A DNA stretch of 20,455 nucleotides from Perkinsus olseni (Eukaryota > Perkinsozoa > Perkinsida > Perkinsidae), in assembly GCA_013115135.1 (NCBI GenBank), contig JABANP010000731.1, positions 1-20,455 on the forward strand, read 5' to 3'. Below, piece after piece: positions 14,420 to 20,455 of the stretch (positions are counted from its first letter, which is position 1; every line of letters starts with the position of its first letter). The position numbers and the translations under genes were made by a program. A model generated the notes under the pieces. It did not search any database, was not told where the DNA came from, and saw only the letters and a program-made list of their open reading frames with translations.

Positions 14420-14648
14420 GTTTTCAGCTTCGGTTGCTAGCCCGAGAGTAACCCGTTTAGCTCTCGAGAGTAAAAGGATCTCGAGCTCGGGATGGAATAG
14501 GAATGAGCCGTCCTCCCCATCCTAGCCCCCCAGCCTGGGGGGCTCAGGCCATTGCGTTGCTCTCCAAAATTTCATTGTAGTACACGGAGTCGTGCAACAA
14601 GATGGTGTTGATTCCGATGTTGGGCTGATTCGGGACTTGACTAGCTTA

Positions 14649-14670
14649 GTGATGGTCCATCACTGATGGA
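14649..14670. repeat. reflected 22-bp unit, perfect (core GTGATGGA)
   Basis: Centres T14656 and C14663; 6-mer TGATGG with CCATCA between; both flank bases fit. Confidence 0.9.
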
Positions 14671-14677
14671 TCGCGAG

Positions 14678-14699
14678 TTTCTGAATCAGAAATTCTGAT
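14678..14699. repeat. reflected 22-bp unit, perfect (core TTTCTGAT)
   Basis: Centres A14685 and A14692; 6-mer TTCTGA with TCAGAA between; both flank bases fit. Its core differs from that of the unit at 3118 only in the last two positions. Confidence 0.9.
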
Positions 14700-14739
14700 G
14701 CGGAGTTTGAACCTCCGAGTTTCACACAAGCGTTGCATC

Positions 14740-14761
14740 GCAGGAGACTCCTGCCAGGAGT
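14740..14761. repeat. reflected 22-bp unit, perfect (core GCAGGAGT)
   Basis: Centres A14747 and C14754; 6-mer CAGGAG with CTCCTG between; both flank bases fit. Confidence 0.92.
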
Positions 14762-15009
14762 TGGCTCAACGAGTTAGGCTACTATCCCGAGTCCGAGGCA
14801 TTTCTCATAGGAGTGTCTTGAACACAAGGAAAATCACCTTAGAGATTCCGAGTCGGAATCTGCAATCTGGGGAATCTGAGTCGTTACGGGGGTCCTGCTC
14901 CTGGCGATGCTCGCTACGTTATCTACGACGAGCCTTTCGCGTAGGAGCATCGTTTCCAGCTACTGGAGCGCCAGCATGGTCATGGTCATCGTCGGGAGTG
15001 ACGCGTGAC

Positions 15010-15031
15010 CTTCAAAATCTGAAGCTCAGAT
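15010..15031. repeat. reflected 22-bp unit, two mismatches
   Basis: Centres A15017 and G15024; the middle 6-mer TCTGAA is flanked by TTCAAA and CTCAGA, each one base off TTCAGA. Both flank bases still fit. Confidence 0.5.
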
Positions 15032-15289
15032 GTCGTTATACTGTAAATTTACACCTTTACATTTAAAATATTCAACAAAGATCGAAGATTCTCGATTGAA
15101 ACTGAATTCCTCGCAACAATCGCCGGCGTCTTATACCTGACATACCTTCCAAAGTCTCCTAATGGAAGACAGAACACAGTGTGTCACCCTCCTTTCGCCA
15201 CACTGTGGTCCCCAGTCGTGATATAACCATCATATTATGGCCGTGTACTGTATGATATTACCGTAAGACGTTATATTACAACGCTTCCG

Positions 15290-15344
15290 ATTCTTTGAAA
15301 GAATCGAAGGCGTTGTAACTTAACGACTTGAAAGAATTTCTTTC
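15290..15344. repeat. interrupted reflected unit (8-bp core ATTCTTTC)
   Basis: ATTCTTT, then GAAAGAAT, then 25 nt of unrelated filler (15305-15329), then a second GAAAGAAT, then TTCTTTC. Both reverse-complement copies of the 8-bp core are perfect. The two halves are odd palindromes centred at G15297 and T15337, the second with 9-bp arms (15328-15346). The left half is nested in a larger imperfect inverted repeat (15276-15318). Confidence 0.88.
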
Positions 15345-15519
15345 AAACCCATTCTATGGCGGGCGCAATGTCGTCTATACGGTGTGGAAGCTATCTGTTC
15401 ACCTCACTGAAGCTCAACAATTATAGTTGCGATTTTCCGGATTATCGCTCGCATGATGTGAGTCACATCTGCATCTGTCTCAAATACTTCATGCTGACAT
15501 GCTTAAGCTTAGCAGCCGA

Positions 15520-15541
15520 GCGCCTCTGAGGCGCCGCCTCA
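15520..15541. repeat. reflected 22-bp unit, perfect (core GCGCCTCA)
   Basis: Centres T15527 and C15534; 6-mer CGCCTC with GAGGCG between; both flank bases fit. Confidence 0.9.
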
Positions 15542-15560
15542 GCTCGAGCCAATAATTGTT

Positions 15561-15764
15561 CTATTTCAGCTTCCATTCTCTCGCTATATCAAGAGCTTTG
15601 GAAAGCTTATGAGGTGACACCCAAGATGCTCCGAACGTCGTCAAAGTCTTGTCCTTATTCTTGAACTTAGAGAGTTCCCCTGCTGTAGCTGCGGCCACTT
15701 CATCCCTCACAAAATCAATGCTTTCTCGTTTGAGGGGAATACTGAGAGAAAGCCGTTTTCCCAA
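15561..15764 (-). pseudogene. short coding-like segment, unknown
   Basis: A minus-strand frame of about 68 codons that stays open for at least 15 more codons upstream of 15764 and ends at a TAG. It is Lys/Leu/Ser-rich with a helical look (AGELSKFKNKDKTLTTFG). No ATG opens it. It lies downstream of, and on the same strand as, the decayed frames at 15961-16930, so it may be a 3' exon or remnant of the same locus. A perfect reflected unit (15927) and a spacer of 200 bp separate them. No family recognised. Confidence 0.3.
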
Positions 15765-15926
15765 GCTACGTGGCTGGCAGAGAAACTCTGTTACTTGCTT
15801 ACTTCATCTGCTCGTTCGACTCAAATTCAATCGAGCCAATAACAGCACAAGCTGATCTATAACTCCAATAGGCTGAGCCTGTGACGTATCCTGGTATCTG
15901 AGTGACGCAAGAGGGTTGCAATGATG

Positions 15927-15948
15927 ATACTAAATTAGTATTACTAAT
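15927..15948. repeat. reflected 22-bp unit, perfect (core ATACTAAT)
   Basis: Centres A15934 and T15941; 6-mer TACTAA with TTAGTA between; both flank bases fit. It lies just beyond the end of the decayed minus-strand gene. Confidence 0.88.
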
Positions 15949-15960
15949 ATCGTCGTACTA

Positions 15961-16930
15961 CTATCGATCATTCTGCAATGACATTATCATCATCACAACC
16001 GAGCCCACGTGCGCGAAGCTAGTCCTTACACCTTTCAGATAGGTCCAAACTTGCCAGGGATGAATTTCTTCCTCATCGTATACCATTGCTTCTTCGAACT
16101 CCCTCCGTAAAATCCAGGCTATGACTAGCGGAGTGAAGGTCTCAGGATGATCGCTCATGAGCTTCTTCATGACTTTGATGTCAGGTATCTCTGTTAATGT
16201 TATTCCCGTTGTTTCCAGCTCCTTGAGAACCATCTTTCCCCATTGGATTACGGCCTCTTCGCACGACTCGCCACCGCTGATCCTATTCAAAACTCCCGCT
16301 ATCGGAAGGCTTCCAGGACTGGGGAACCACTGCAGATGGACCCTTTTGCTTTGCTCTTCCACCAACACCCATTCATCATCTTCGAGTTCAAACGCGTTGG
16401 CGGCATCGTCTTGCTCATGGCTGCTCTCATTGCCCTTCAATCTATCGCAGTGAAACACTCATCCCCAAGGAGTAGCTCGATGAAGACCTACATGGTTTCC
16501 CCTAGAGTAGCATAGTCGATGACATACTTGCCCTTTTTCTTGTCAAATTTGCCAGCGACCGAAGCTTGCCACTACACGAAGCACTGTAGGAGTTCAAATT
16601 TTTATCTCGACCGCTTCCTCAAAGGAAGTTCCTCTCCCTCACCGGCTCTATAATGTTCTTCAGTTTGCTTGTGCGGAATCCTTTGAAGTCGCTGGTCTCG
16701 AGGACGCAGTCCGAATGACTTCTAATGTGGCGCTCATCGCCTGCCACAATAACGACGAGTCCAAACAATATATGGCTATCTGCGCCACGCCAGGAACGAC
16801 ATATCGACAGGGTTTGCCAGGCAGACGACCCTCAGCTCTGACTGTGTGTGCTACACTACCCACCAGTGCGTCTAGCCCTCGGTCTCGCGGCACGATGATG
16901 AACGGCCTGTTGAATGAGTGAGGGATTTCT
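15961..16930 (-). pseudogene. broken gene of unknown family, about 320 codons
   Basis: Read leftward, coding-like sequence passes through several frames. A first part (from about 16920, IIVPRDRGLDALVG...) shifts near 16790 into a frame with VVIVAGDERHIRSHSDCVLE and ends at a TGA. A short stretch follows, then a frame with AGKFDKKKGKYVIDYATLGE broken by two TAG codons. After one more shift near 16453 comes the longest intact frame (165 codons, 16458-15961): a Glu/Asp-rich patch, then helical sequence (SCEEAVIQWGKMVLKELETT), ending at TAG. The last ORF's apparent start is GTG directly after a TGA, so it is not a native start. Small indels plus point stops mark a young pseudogene. Unspliced introns could explain some shifts, but not the in-frame TAGs. 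I recognise no domain. Unlike the tracts around it, it contains no palindromic unit. Confidence 0.45.
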
Positions 16931-17267
16931 TCGTGCGAAACTTGTGACTTCTCACCTTGAACAACCTCCCCTCGATTTGAGCGGCCGAGAAGAGGATGAT
17001 TGCGACTTCGAAACAGGGCATTCCTTTCATCTCAACCTGAAATCATTGCTACTATTTTGGCTCATAGGCTCTCGTTCCTTCGAAGAGGGACTGTGGGCGG
17101 ACTGTTTCGCGACCGGAAATATGATTCTCGTGCACTGGAAATAGGTGAAGATTTTGTGCGGCGCGATTCGCGGAGCGCGGAGGGGTAGAAATAGTATCTT
17201 TCACCAATAGCCCCGCTTTATGGGAACCATGATGCACGAGCTGGTCCTGCCCGAGATTGAAGTGCGC
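16931..17267. other. spacer, nothing recognised
   Basis: Short overlapping frames on both strands with no motif. No palindromic unit before 17267. Confidence 0.4.
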
Positions 17268-17319
17268 GAAGTGAGTCACTTCGTAAGCGCCAACCCGGAT
17301 AGTAGTCACTTCAAGTGAT
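17268..17319. repeat. interrupted reflected unit (8-bp core GAAGTGAC)
   Basis: G-AAGTGA, then GTCACTTC, then 22 nt of filler, then a second GTCACTTC, then AAGTGA and T where C is expected. Both reverse-complement copies of the core are perfect. The left palindrome (17267-17283) has 8-bp arms around G17275. Confidence 0.8.
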
Positions 17320-17335
17320 CACTTTACGGGTTGGC
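17289..17335. repeat. 47-bp imperfect palindrome, 1-nt centre
   Basis: 23-bp arms around C17312. The outer nine bases (GCCAACCCG/CGGGTTGGC) are perfect; five inner positions mismatch. It overlaps the interrupted unit, whose filler supplies the left arm. Confidence 0.75.
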
Positions 17336-17662
17336 AGTGCCGGCATTGCAACTGTACGACTGGAATCTGATTGTGTGGCGAGCGGACAACCACGATGCTG
17401 GGGGCTCGGTACCGTTGTTGTATGTGCTTCCTTCAGCGCAAGTGTGCTCTCCATCTACTACTACAACAGCTACCCAACCTCGTGTGGTCGTACTGATGAT
17501 CCTACCAGAGCCGGATGCCATGGAAGCGGAGCCGTCTTTGAGATGGAAGCTCATAAAAGAAGCTCACTCTACAGTCCATCTAGGGTTAGGAGTACTCAAG
17601 GTGCTCTGATACGCCTAGGATTGTGGGTTGCCTGTCTGTCTACAGTAAAGGTCCTTCACTGG

Positions 17663-17721
17663 CCTGACACCAGCACTGCATCACAAAAGCCTGGCTTTTG
17701 TGATGCAGTGCTGGTGTCAGG
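17663..17721. repeat. 59-bp perfect palindrome, 1-nt centre
   Basis: Two perfect 29-bp arms flank T17692; the left arm starts CCTGACACCAGCACTGC. It splits the dead integrase between zinc-finger and core regions. No sequence is shared with the 61-bp palindrome at 12299, but the design is the same. Confidence 0.95.
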
Positions 17722-17744
17722 AACAGTCAACAATTCCATCTAAT

Positions 17745-17766
17745 ACGAGGACTCCTCGTCGAGGAG
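17745..17766. repeat. reflected 22-bp unit, perfect (core ACGAGGAG)
   Basis: Centres C17752 and T17759; 6-mer CGAGGA with TCCTCG between; both flank bases fit. It lies 23 bp after the 59-bp palindrome. Confidence 0.9.
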
Positions 17767-18138
17767 CTATGGCGATATTGTGCAAGTATCAGCGCGCTTT
17801 CATACAGGATGCTGTCTGAAGGTATCAAAGCTGTGACAGGGTATGTTGCAGTTTTGGGAATTACAGGTATGAGTAGTGCTTATACAGTCTTCAAACCGGT
17901 CAGTAGCATGGAGCCCAACGAGTCCTATTCAATCTTCTTTCACCGATGGCTGGTGGGATTTTCGTGCCCGTCTTTGATTGCGAGCGACCTTGGAAGTAGC
18001 TTCGTTAACGAAGTTGTCGAGCTTTCCAATGCTCTCTTAGGCATTCGCCATGAGACAGTTGCGGTGGCTAATGCTCGTGGGAACAACCGCATTCAAAGAC
18101 CTAATGGTGCTCTGTCTCATATATTGAGAATCTGCGAA

Positions 18139-18160
18139 GGGCAGAATCTGCCCGGCAGAT
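18139..18160. repeat. reflected 22-bp unit, perfect (core GGGCAGAT)
   Basis: Centres A18146 and C18153; 6-mer GGCAGA with TCTGCC between; both flank bases fit. It interrupts the dead integrase. Replacing the 22 bp by the 8-bp core brings the frames on its two sides into line. Confidence 0.93.
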
Positions 18161-18445
18161 ACAATCGCCCGCGGATCTGCATCATTGGTTGGGGCTCTGC
18201 GAAGTGATGATCAATATGTCCTACCGTCAAAGTAGTGGTTCTAGCTGTGCTTTTGAGCGTGTTTATGGGTGCTCACGTGTTCTCAGCGGTATTTTGTCTA
18301 TCGCCGAGGATGAGAATGAAGACGAGACGGTTCGAGAATCTGCTGAGCGAAGTGACTCGGCCTGGATTAGTCAGCTCCAGAGTACTGTTCGTGAGCTTCT
18401 CGCCGAGTATCACGTATGGAGGGGCGAGATTAATCTTGCTGCCCA

Positions 18446-18478
18446 CGCACGGACGGACGTACGCACGCACGCTGCACA
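18446..18478 (+). repeat. short GCAC/GGAC-rich low-complexity tract
   Basis: Alternating CGCACG, GACGGACG and CGCACG tetramer-like repeats near the 3' end of the dead integrase frame. It is simple-sequence DNA, not a gene feature. Confidence 0.5.
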
Positions 18479-18728
18479 CGAGTGACCGTGAACTGTAATA
18501 TATGCTCCGCTCGCTCCGCAAATTATTGTGAAATTTCAGTGAACTTTTAACTTACGTAGTAAAAGCATTTTACACTACGTCAAAACGAGCGGAGGATCCA
18601 TTCTGAGAATGGGGGGTGGGTTTACTAAAAACCCGTCCTGAAGAAAAGAACTCCAGCACTTGCTGCAAGACTCTCTACGAGCTGCCACAAAATGGGGATT
18701 TTATCCTCGCTATGGCCGTCCTCGCGTG

Positions 18729-18750
18729 ATCTCGATTCGAGATTCTCGAA
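18729..18750. repeat. reflected 22-bp unit, perfect (core ATCTCGAA)
   Basis: Centres T18736 and T18743; 6-mer TCTCGA with TCGAGA between; both flank bases fit. The right palindrome extends to 9-bp arms (18734-18752). Confidence 0.9.
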
Positions 18751-18770
18751 TCATCATGGATAGAGCACTG

Positions 18771-18792
18771 CCCCTATCATAGGGGCCCTATG
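18771..18792. repeat. reflected 22-bp unit, perfect (core CCCCTATG)
   Basis: Centres C18778 and G18785; 6-mer CCCTAT with ATAGGG between; both flank bases fit. Confidence 0.9.
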
Positions 18793-18825
18793 TGAATCCT
18801 GTCGAACAACATCTTCCACAAGTAG

Positions 18826-18847
18826 CTTCACTGAGTGAAGTTCACTC
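18826..18847. repeat. reflected 22-bp unit, perfect (core CTTCACTC)
   Basis: Centres G18833 and G18840; 6-mer TTCACT with AGTGAA between; both flank bases fit. A further CACTGAGTG/CACTCAGTG inverted pair surrounds it. Confidence 0.9.
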
Positions 18848-19076
18848 CACTCAGTGCCATGGGCAAGGGTCAACCTGTAATCCTGAGAATCATCGCAGCT
18901 CGGGAACGAGGGACAGGAAGAAGCTCCTTGTGCAGGTGATGCCTTTCACAGCGAGAGGTGTCAGAAAGTCTATTGCTTACGCAGAGCCCTTTGCAGCGCG
19001 GACGGTGAACGGGACACTTTCGATCTCAGCACGGCTACGAAATTGACTTTTCTCGATGCCGCAATGCAACAATACA

Positions 19077-19148
19077 AGCCGGATGGCGGGATCGAACCGC
19101 CGACCTTCAGTTTACAAGACTGACGCTCTACCACTAAGCTAAACCGGC
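19077..19148 (-). tRNA. tRNA-Thr (anticodon UGU)
   Basis: A 72-nt cloverleaf on the minus strand. The acceptor stem GCCGGTT pairs with ATCCGGC with one T-T mismatch; the D-arm is GCTT/GAGC with AGTGGTA in the loop; the anticodon stem TCAGT/ACTGA encloses CTTGTAA, giving anticodon TGT for Thr codon ACA; the T-arm GGCGG/CCGCC encloses TTCGATC. The discriminator base is T and CCA is not encoded. There is no intron. The A-box (TAGCTTAGTGG) and B-box (GGTTCGATCCC) are good, as expected of a nuclear Pol III gene. No run of four T follows within 60 nt on the sense strand, so termination may rely on a more distant or weaker signal. There is no sign of decay. Confidence 0.95.
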
Positions 19149-19833
19149 TTGAAGATATCGCCAAGGCAAACTATGTGTCCACCGGCACAGAAATCTTCGA
19201 TCTCGAATCAGCTGAGCCGGCTTGAGAAGCTTCCAAAAAGCAGAACCGCGTGGGGCATGCTGTTGATTATGTCAACATTATAAAGATTGTGAGGTATTGT
19301 TCTTGCGGCCGTAAGGGATGTTCTCCCATTCACTGGCGTCGAGGCGGAAGTGCCTGACGAAGTCCCTCCAATTCTCCATAGAAATCATGAAATTAATCTC
19401 AGATTCGTCAGAGAAGGATTACACGACAACAGGACGGCTCACGAACTGCAACATTGACTGACCTCGCGCTGGAATTCTCTTCAGTAACAAGAGCGTGATC
19501 GTTAATGGCATTAAGACGACATCACCTTTATGTCGAAACAAGGTTACCGTGTACGAAGGCAACTATGAGCGGGGTGGAAGAGTGAGATATGAGAAAATGA
19601 TGCAGCTTGGACGCATACGGCAAATAGCAAGCGATTAATTCCTGCTGAAGCATATCGGGACAGGCCCAGCGCTGTACGCCGAGGGTGCGTATTTCCTTGC
19701 GCTAGCACGATTATATGGGTGACGCATATCAATGACATGATATGATATCATACATGCCGGTCGCATGGAAGGGCCTCTGTAGCACACAAGTGGGCATGCT
19801 CGATACGCACTATATCGGTTCAGGTACTCCGGT
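19149..19833. other. spacer, no supported gene
   Basis: Nothing coding recognised. A TGTTGA/TCAACA inverted pair lies near 19260-19277, and a unit interrupted by 5 nt is at 19725-19751. Confidence 0.4.
19725..19751. repeat. reflected unit with 5-nt interruption
   Basis: C-ATATCA-A, then TGACA, then TGATAT-G-ATATCA-T. The outer 6-mers and both flank bases obey the rule; five extra bases sit within the middle 6-mer region. The right palindrome (19737-19751) is perfect, with 7-bp arms around G19744. Confidence 0.6.
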
Positions 19834-20178
19834 ATGGGAAGCGTCCACCCAATGGTTTGGGCGATTTCAGTCGATTCTAATCCCGCGACAGGAAAAGGCC
19901 GGGACACTGGGGATTTTTCAGTGGGAAATTTTGTAGACATTGACGGCCGGGGCGTCACGGCCCGAGACCCCCGGGCTGAATCAACTTTCCATCCAGAACC
20001 CAGGATAGATAAAGCTTCTCGACGTCCCGGCCTTCTCGGTCAGCATCTAAACAAATCCAAACCTCCGAGGTCCAACTCTGCATATGCCTACCTCAACCTG
20101 ACGCTGCGCCCTCTCGAGACTCAGCACGCGCGAAATCGTGACATCCGGCGAGATTATCGAGACACCGTCCTAGCGTAG
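19834..20178 (+). CDS. hypothetical ORF, 114 aa
   Basis: An ATG-initiated frame of 114 codons, polar and Arg-rich (GNFVDIDGRGVTARDPRAES), with no signal peptide, membrane segment or motif I recognise. A second frame (19742-19936) overlaps its start and looks about equally protein-like, so one or both may be chance. It has no palindromic units and lies 107 bp upstream of the secreted-protein gene at 20286, on the same strand. Treat it as a candidate only. Confidence 0.22.
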   Translation: MGSVHPMVWAISVDSNPATGKGRDTGDFSVGNFVDIDGRGVTARDPRAESTFHPEPRIDKASRRPGLLGQHLNKSKPPRSNSAYAYLNLTLRPLETQHARNRDIRRDYRDTVLA

Positions 20179-20285
20179 AGGAAGACTTGCGATCCGCCTG
20201 GGCCGATACATTAGGGAAAGATCTCATAAGCTTACGTAGCACAAGTTGCTATTTGCCGTATGCATTCAAGTTGTATCATCTCCTC

Positions 20286-20455
20286 ATGTCCCATCCCACG
20301 CTGTTTATGCTCGTCTTTCTACTTATGGTGGCCAGCTTCGCCTTCCCTCCCAGTCAGCAGTACTATACTTTGAATAATGTCTTCCTGAGTGCTTGGCAAT
20401 TCAAACCGTATAATGCGGTTAATATTTCTGTTTTCATTCCCCCACCCACTTCGAA
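20286..20455 (+). CDS. secreted protein, 5' part (runs off the window)
   Basis: An ATG opens a frame that stays open for all 56 remaining codons. The first 20 residues are a strong signal peptide (LFMLVFLLMVASFAF). The next residues read PPSQQYYTLNNVFLSAWQF, then a beta-like segment (NISVFIPPP). The layout (signal peptide, a short Asn-containing segment, then hxVFhhP) loosely recalls the gene at 433 (NFYSGL...IEVFYYFP), so the two may belong to one secreted family, but the resemblance is only a few residues. A pyrimidine-rich leader (TTGTATCATCTCCTC) precedes the ATG. The C-terminus and function are unknown. Confidence 0.55.
   Translation, partial: MSHPTLFMLVFLLMVASFAFPPSQQYYTLNNVFLSAWQFKPYNAVNISVFIPPPTS

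Larger units (their letters stand above)
14420..15560. other. gene-free tract dense in palindromic units
   Basis: No supported gene. Four perfect units and one degenerate unit lie within 900 bp, with other palindromes: 14524-14544 (10-bp arms around C14534), 14843-14861 (9-bp arms around G14852), 15455-15469 (7-bp arms around G15462), and an interrupted unit at 15290-15344. A frame at 14698-15066 runs across the units and is unlikely to be coding. Confidence 0.55.
17331..18485 (+). pseudogene. dead retroelement integrase
   Basis: The upstream frame (17331-17609) resembles the zinc-binding lead-in of a Ty3-type integrase: a VPLLYVLPSA strand, then LIKEAHSTVHLG with the two His. The core (17809-18207) has a strand-rich start (GYVAVLGITGMSSAYTVF), then IASDLGSSFVN with the second catalytic Asp. 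The place of the catalytic Glu reads RIQRPNG: Gln (CAA) instead of Glu, so the enzyme is dead. The core frame ends at 18207, and the continuation (INMSY...GSSCAFERVYG, matching the usual G.SPFELVYG end of the core) is in another frame (18189-18485). The break coincides with the perfect reflected unit at 18139-18160. Deleting 14 bp there makes the integrase continuous through a conserved Trp. A 59-bp palindrome (17663) and a unit (17745) interrupt the region between zinc finger and core. Confidence 0.75.
18642..19046 (+). pseudogene. decayed frame, possibly transposon-derived
   Basis: One frame stays open from 18642 to 19046 except for a TAG at 18780-18782, which lies inside a reflected unit. 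The start has a helical coding look (ELQHLLQDSLRAATKWGF), and later NPVEQHL resembles the NP[IV]E motif of some DDE transposases, but no wider match is visible. Three perfect units (18729, 18771, 18826) sit inside it, so the frame as it stands cannot be native. It could be the 3' continuation of the integrase relic or an unrelated piece. Confidence 0.3.

Noticed and set aside
14698..15066. 122-codon plus-strand ORF
   Set aside because: It crosses several palindromic units and has no protein-like segment.
15961..16930. A spliced functional gene instead of a pseudogene
   Set aside because: Candidate GT-AG pairs exist, but they cannot remove both in-frame TAG codons without losing coherent coding sequence; RNA data could overturn this.
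18000..18013. 14-bp even palindrome CTTCGTT/AACGAAG as a further unit
   Set aside because: It lies in open integrase frame at a position where coding sequence is expected and lacks the one-base centre and 7-bp periodicity.
11813..18847. CRISPR-like array
   Set aside because: Palindromic units are irregularly spaced and share no repeat sequence; there are no cas genes, and the context is eukaryotic.

Overview
This window looks like nuclear DNA of a unicellular eukaryote. It holds an intronless nuclear-type tRNA-Thr, a complete LTR retrotransposon, decayed pieces of further transposons (a MULE transposase, a retroelement integrase, an RNase H scrap), and small single-exon genes for secreted proteins. 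The protein styles and transposon load would fit an alveolate such as Perkinsus, but that is a guess that nothing here proves. Conventional genes are sparse.

Layout. At 433-1014 (+) is a 193-aa secreted protein. 1015-3466 is gene-poor, with inverted repeats and an RNase H scrap. At 3467-3814 (+) is a small secreted protein with eight cysteines at its C-terminus. 4327-11463 is a retrotransposon with 282-bp LTRs that differ at one base. Its gag gene starts inside the 5' LTR, a GGGTTTT -1 slippery site joins gag-protease to the rest of pol, six 33-residue repeats precede the reverse transcriptase, and RNase H and a D,D35E integrase with a GPY/F-like tail follow. A frameshift in gag and a TAA in the reverse transcriptase suggest that this young copy is defective. 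11464-19076 is a graveyard: a MULE fragment (-), unknown decayed reading frames (-) at 13777-14419 and 15561-16930, and a dead integrase (+) at 17331-18485. A tRNA-Thr(UGU) lies at 19077-19148 (-). A weak ORF is at 19834-20178, and a second secreted-protein gene starts at 20286 and runs off the end.

The most striking feature is a family of 22-bp units with one architecture and no shared sequence. Each reads x-w-n-w'-m-w-y, where w is a 6-mer, w' its reverse complement, x the complement of m, and y the complement of n. This makes two overlapping odd palindromes whose centres are exactly 7 bp apart. I find 13 perfect copies, 4 with one mismatch, 4 with two mismatches, and several interrupted by short filler. 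None lies in the 7.1-kb retrotransposon. Each unit can be read as an 8-bp site (x-w-y) that has gained 14 bp. In the dead integrase, removing 14 bp from the unit rejoins two reading frames and restores a continuous integrase domain; the two testable units in the MULE fragment also rejoin frames. The pattern resembles hAT-type excision footprints: an 8-bp target duplication, inner terminal bases changed to their complement, and hairpin-derived palindromic nucleotides. Here a whole reverse-complement copy of the target stays in the scar. I know of no described system that leaves exactly this structure.
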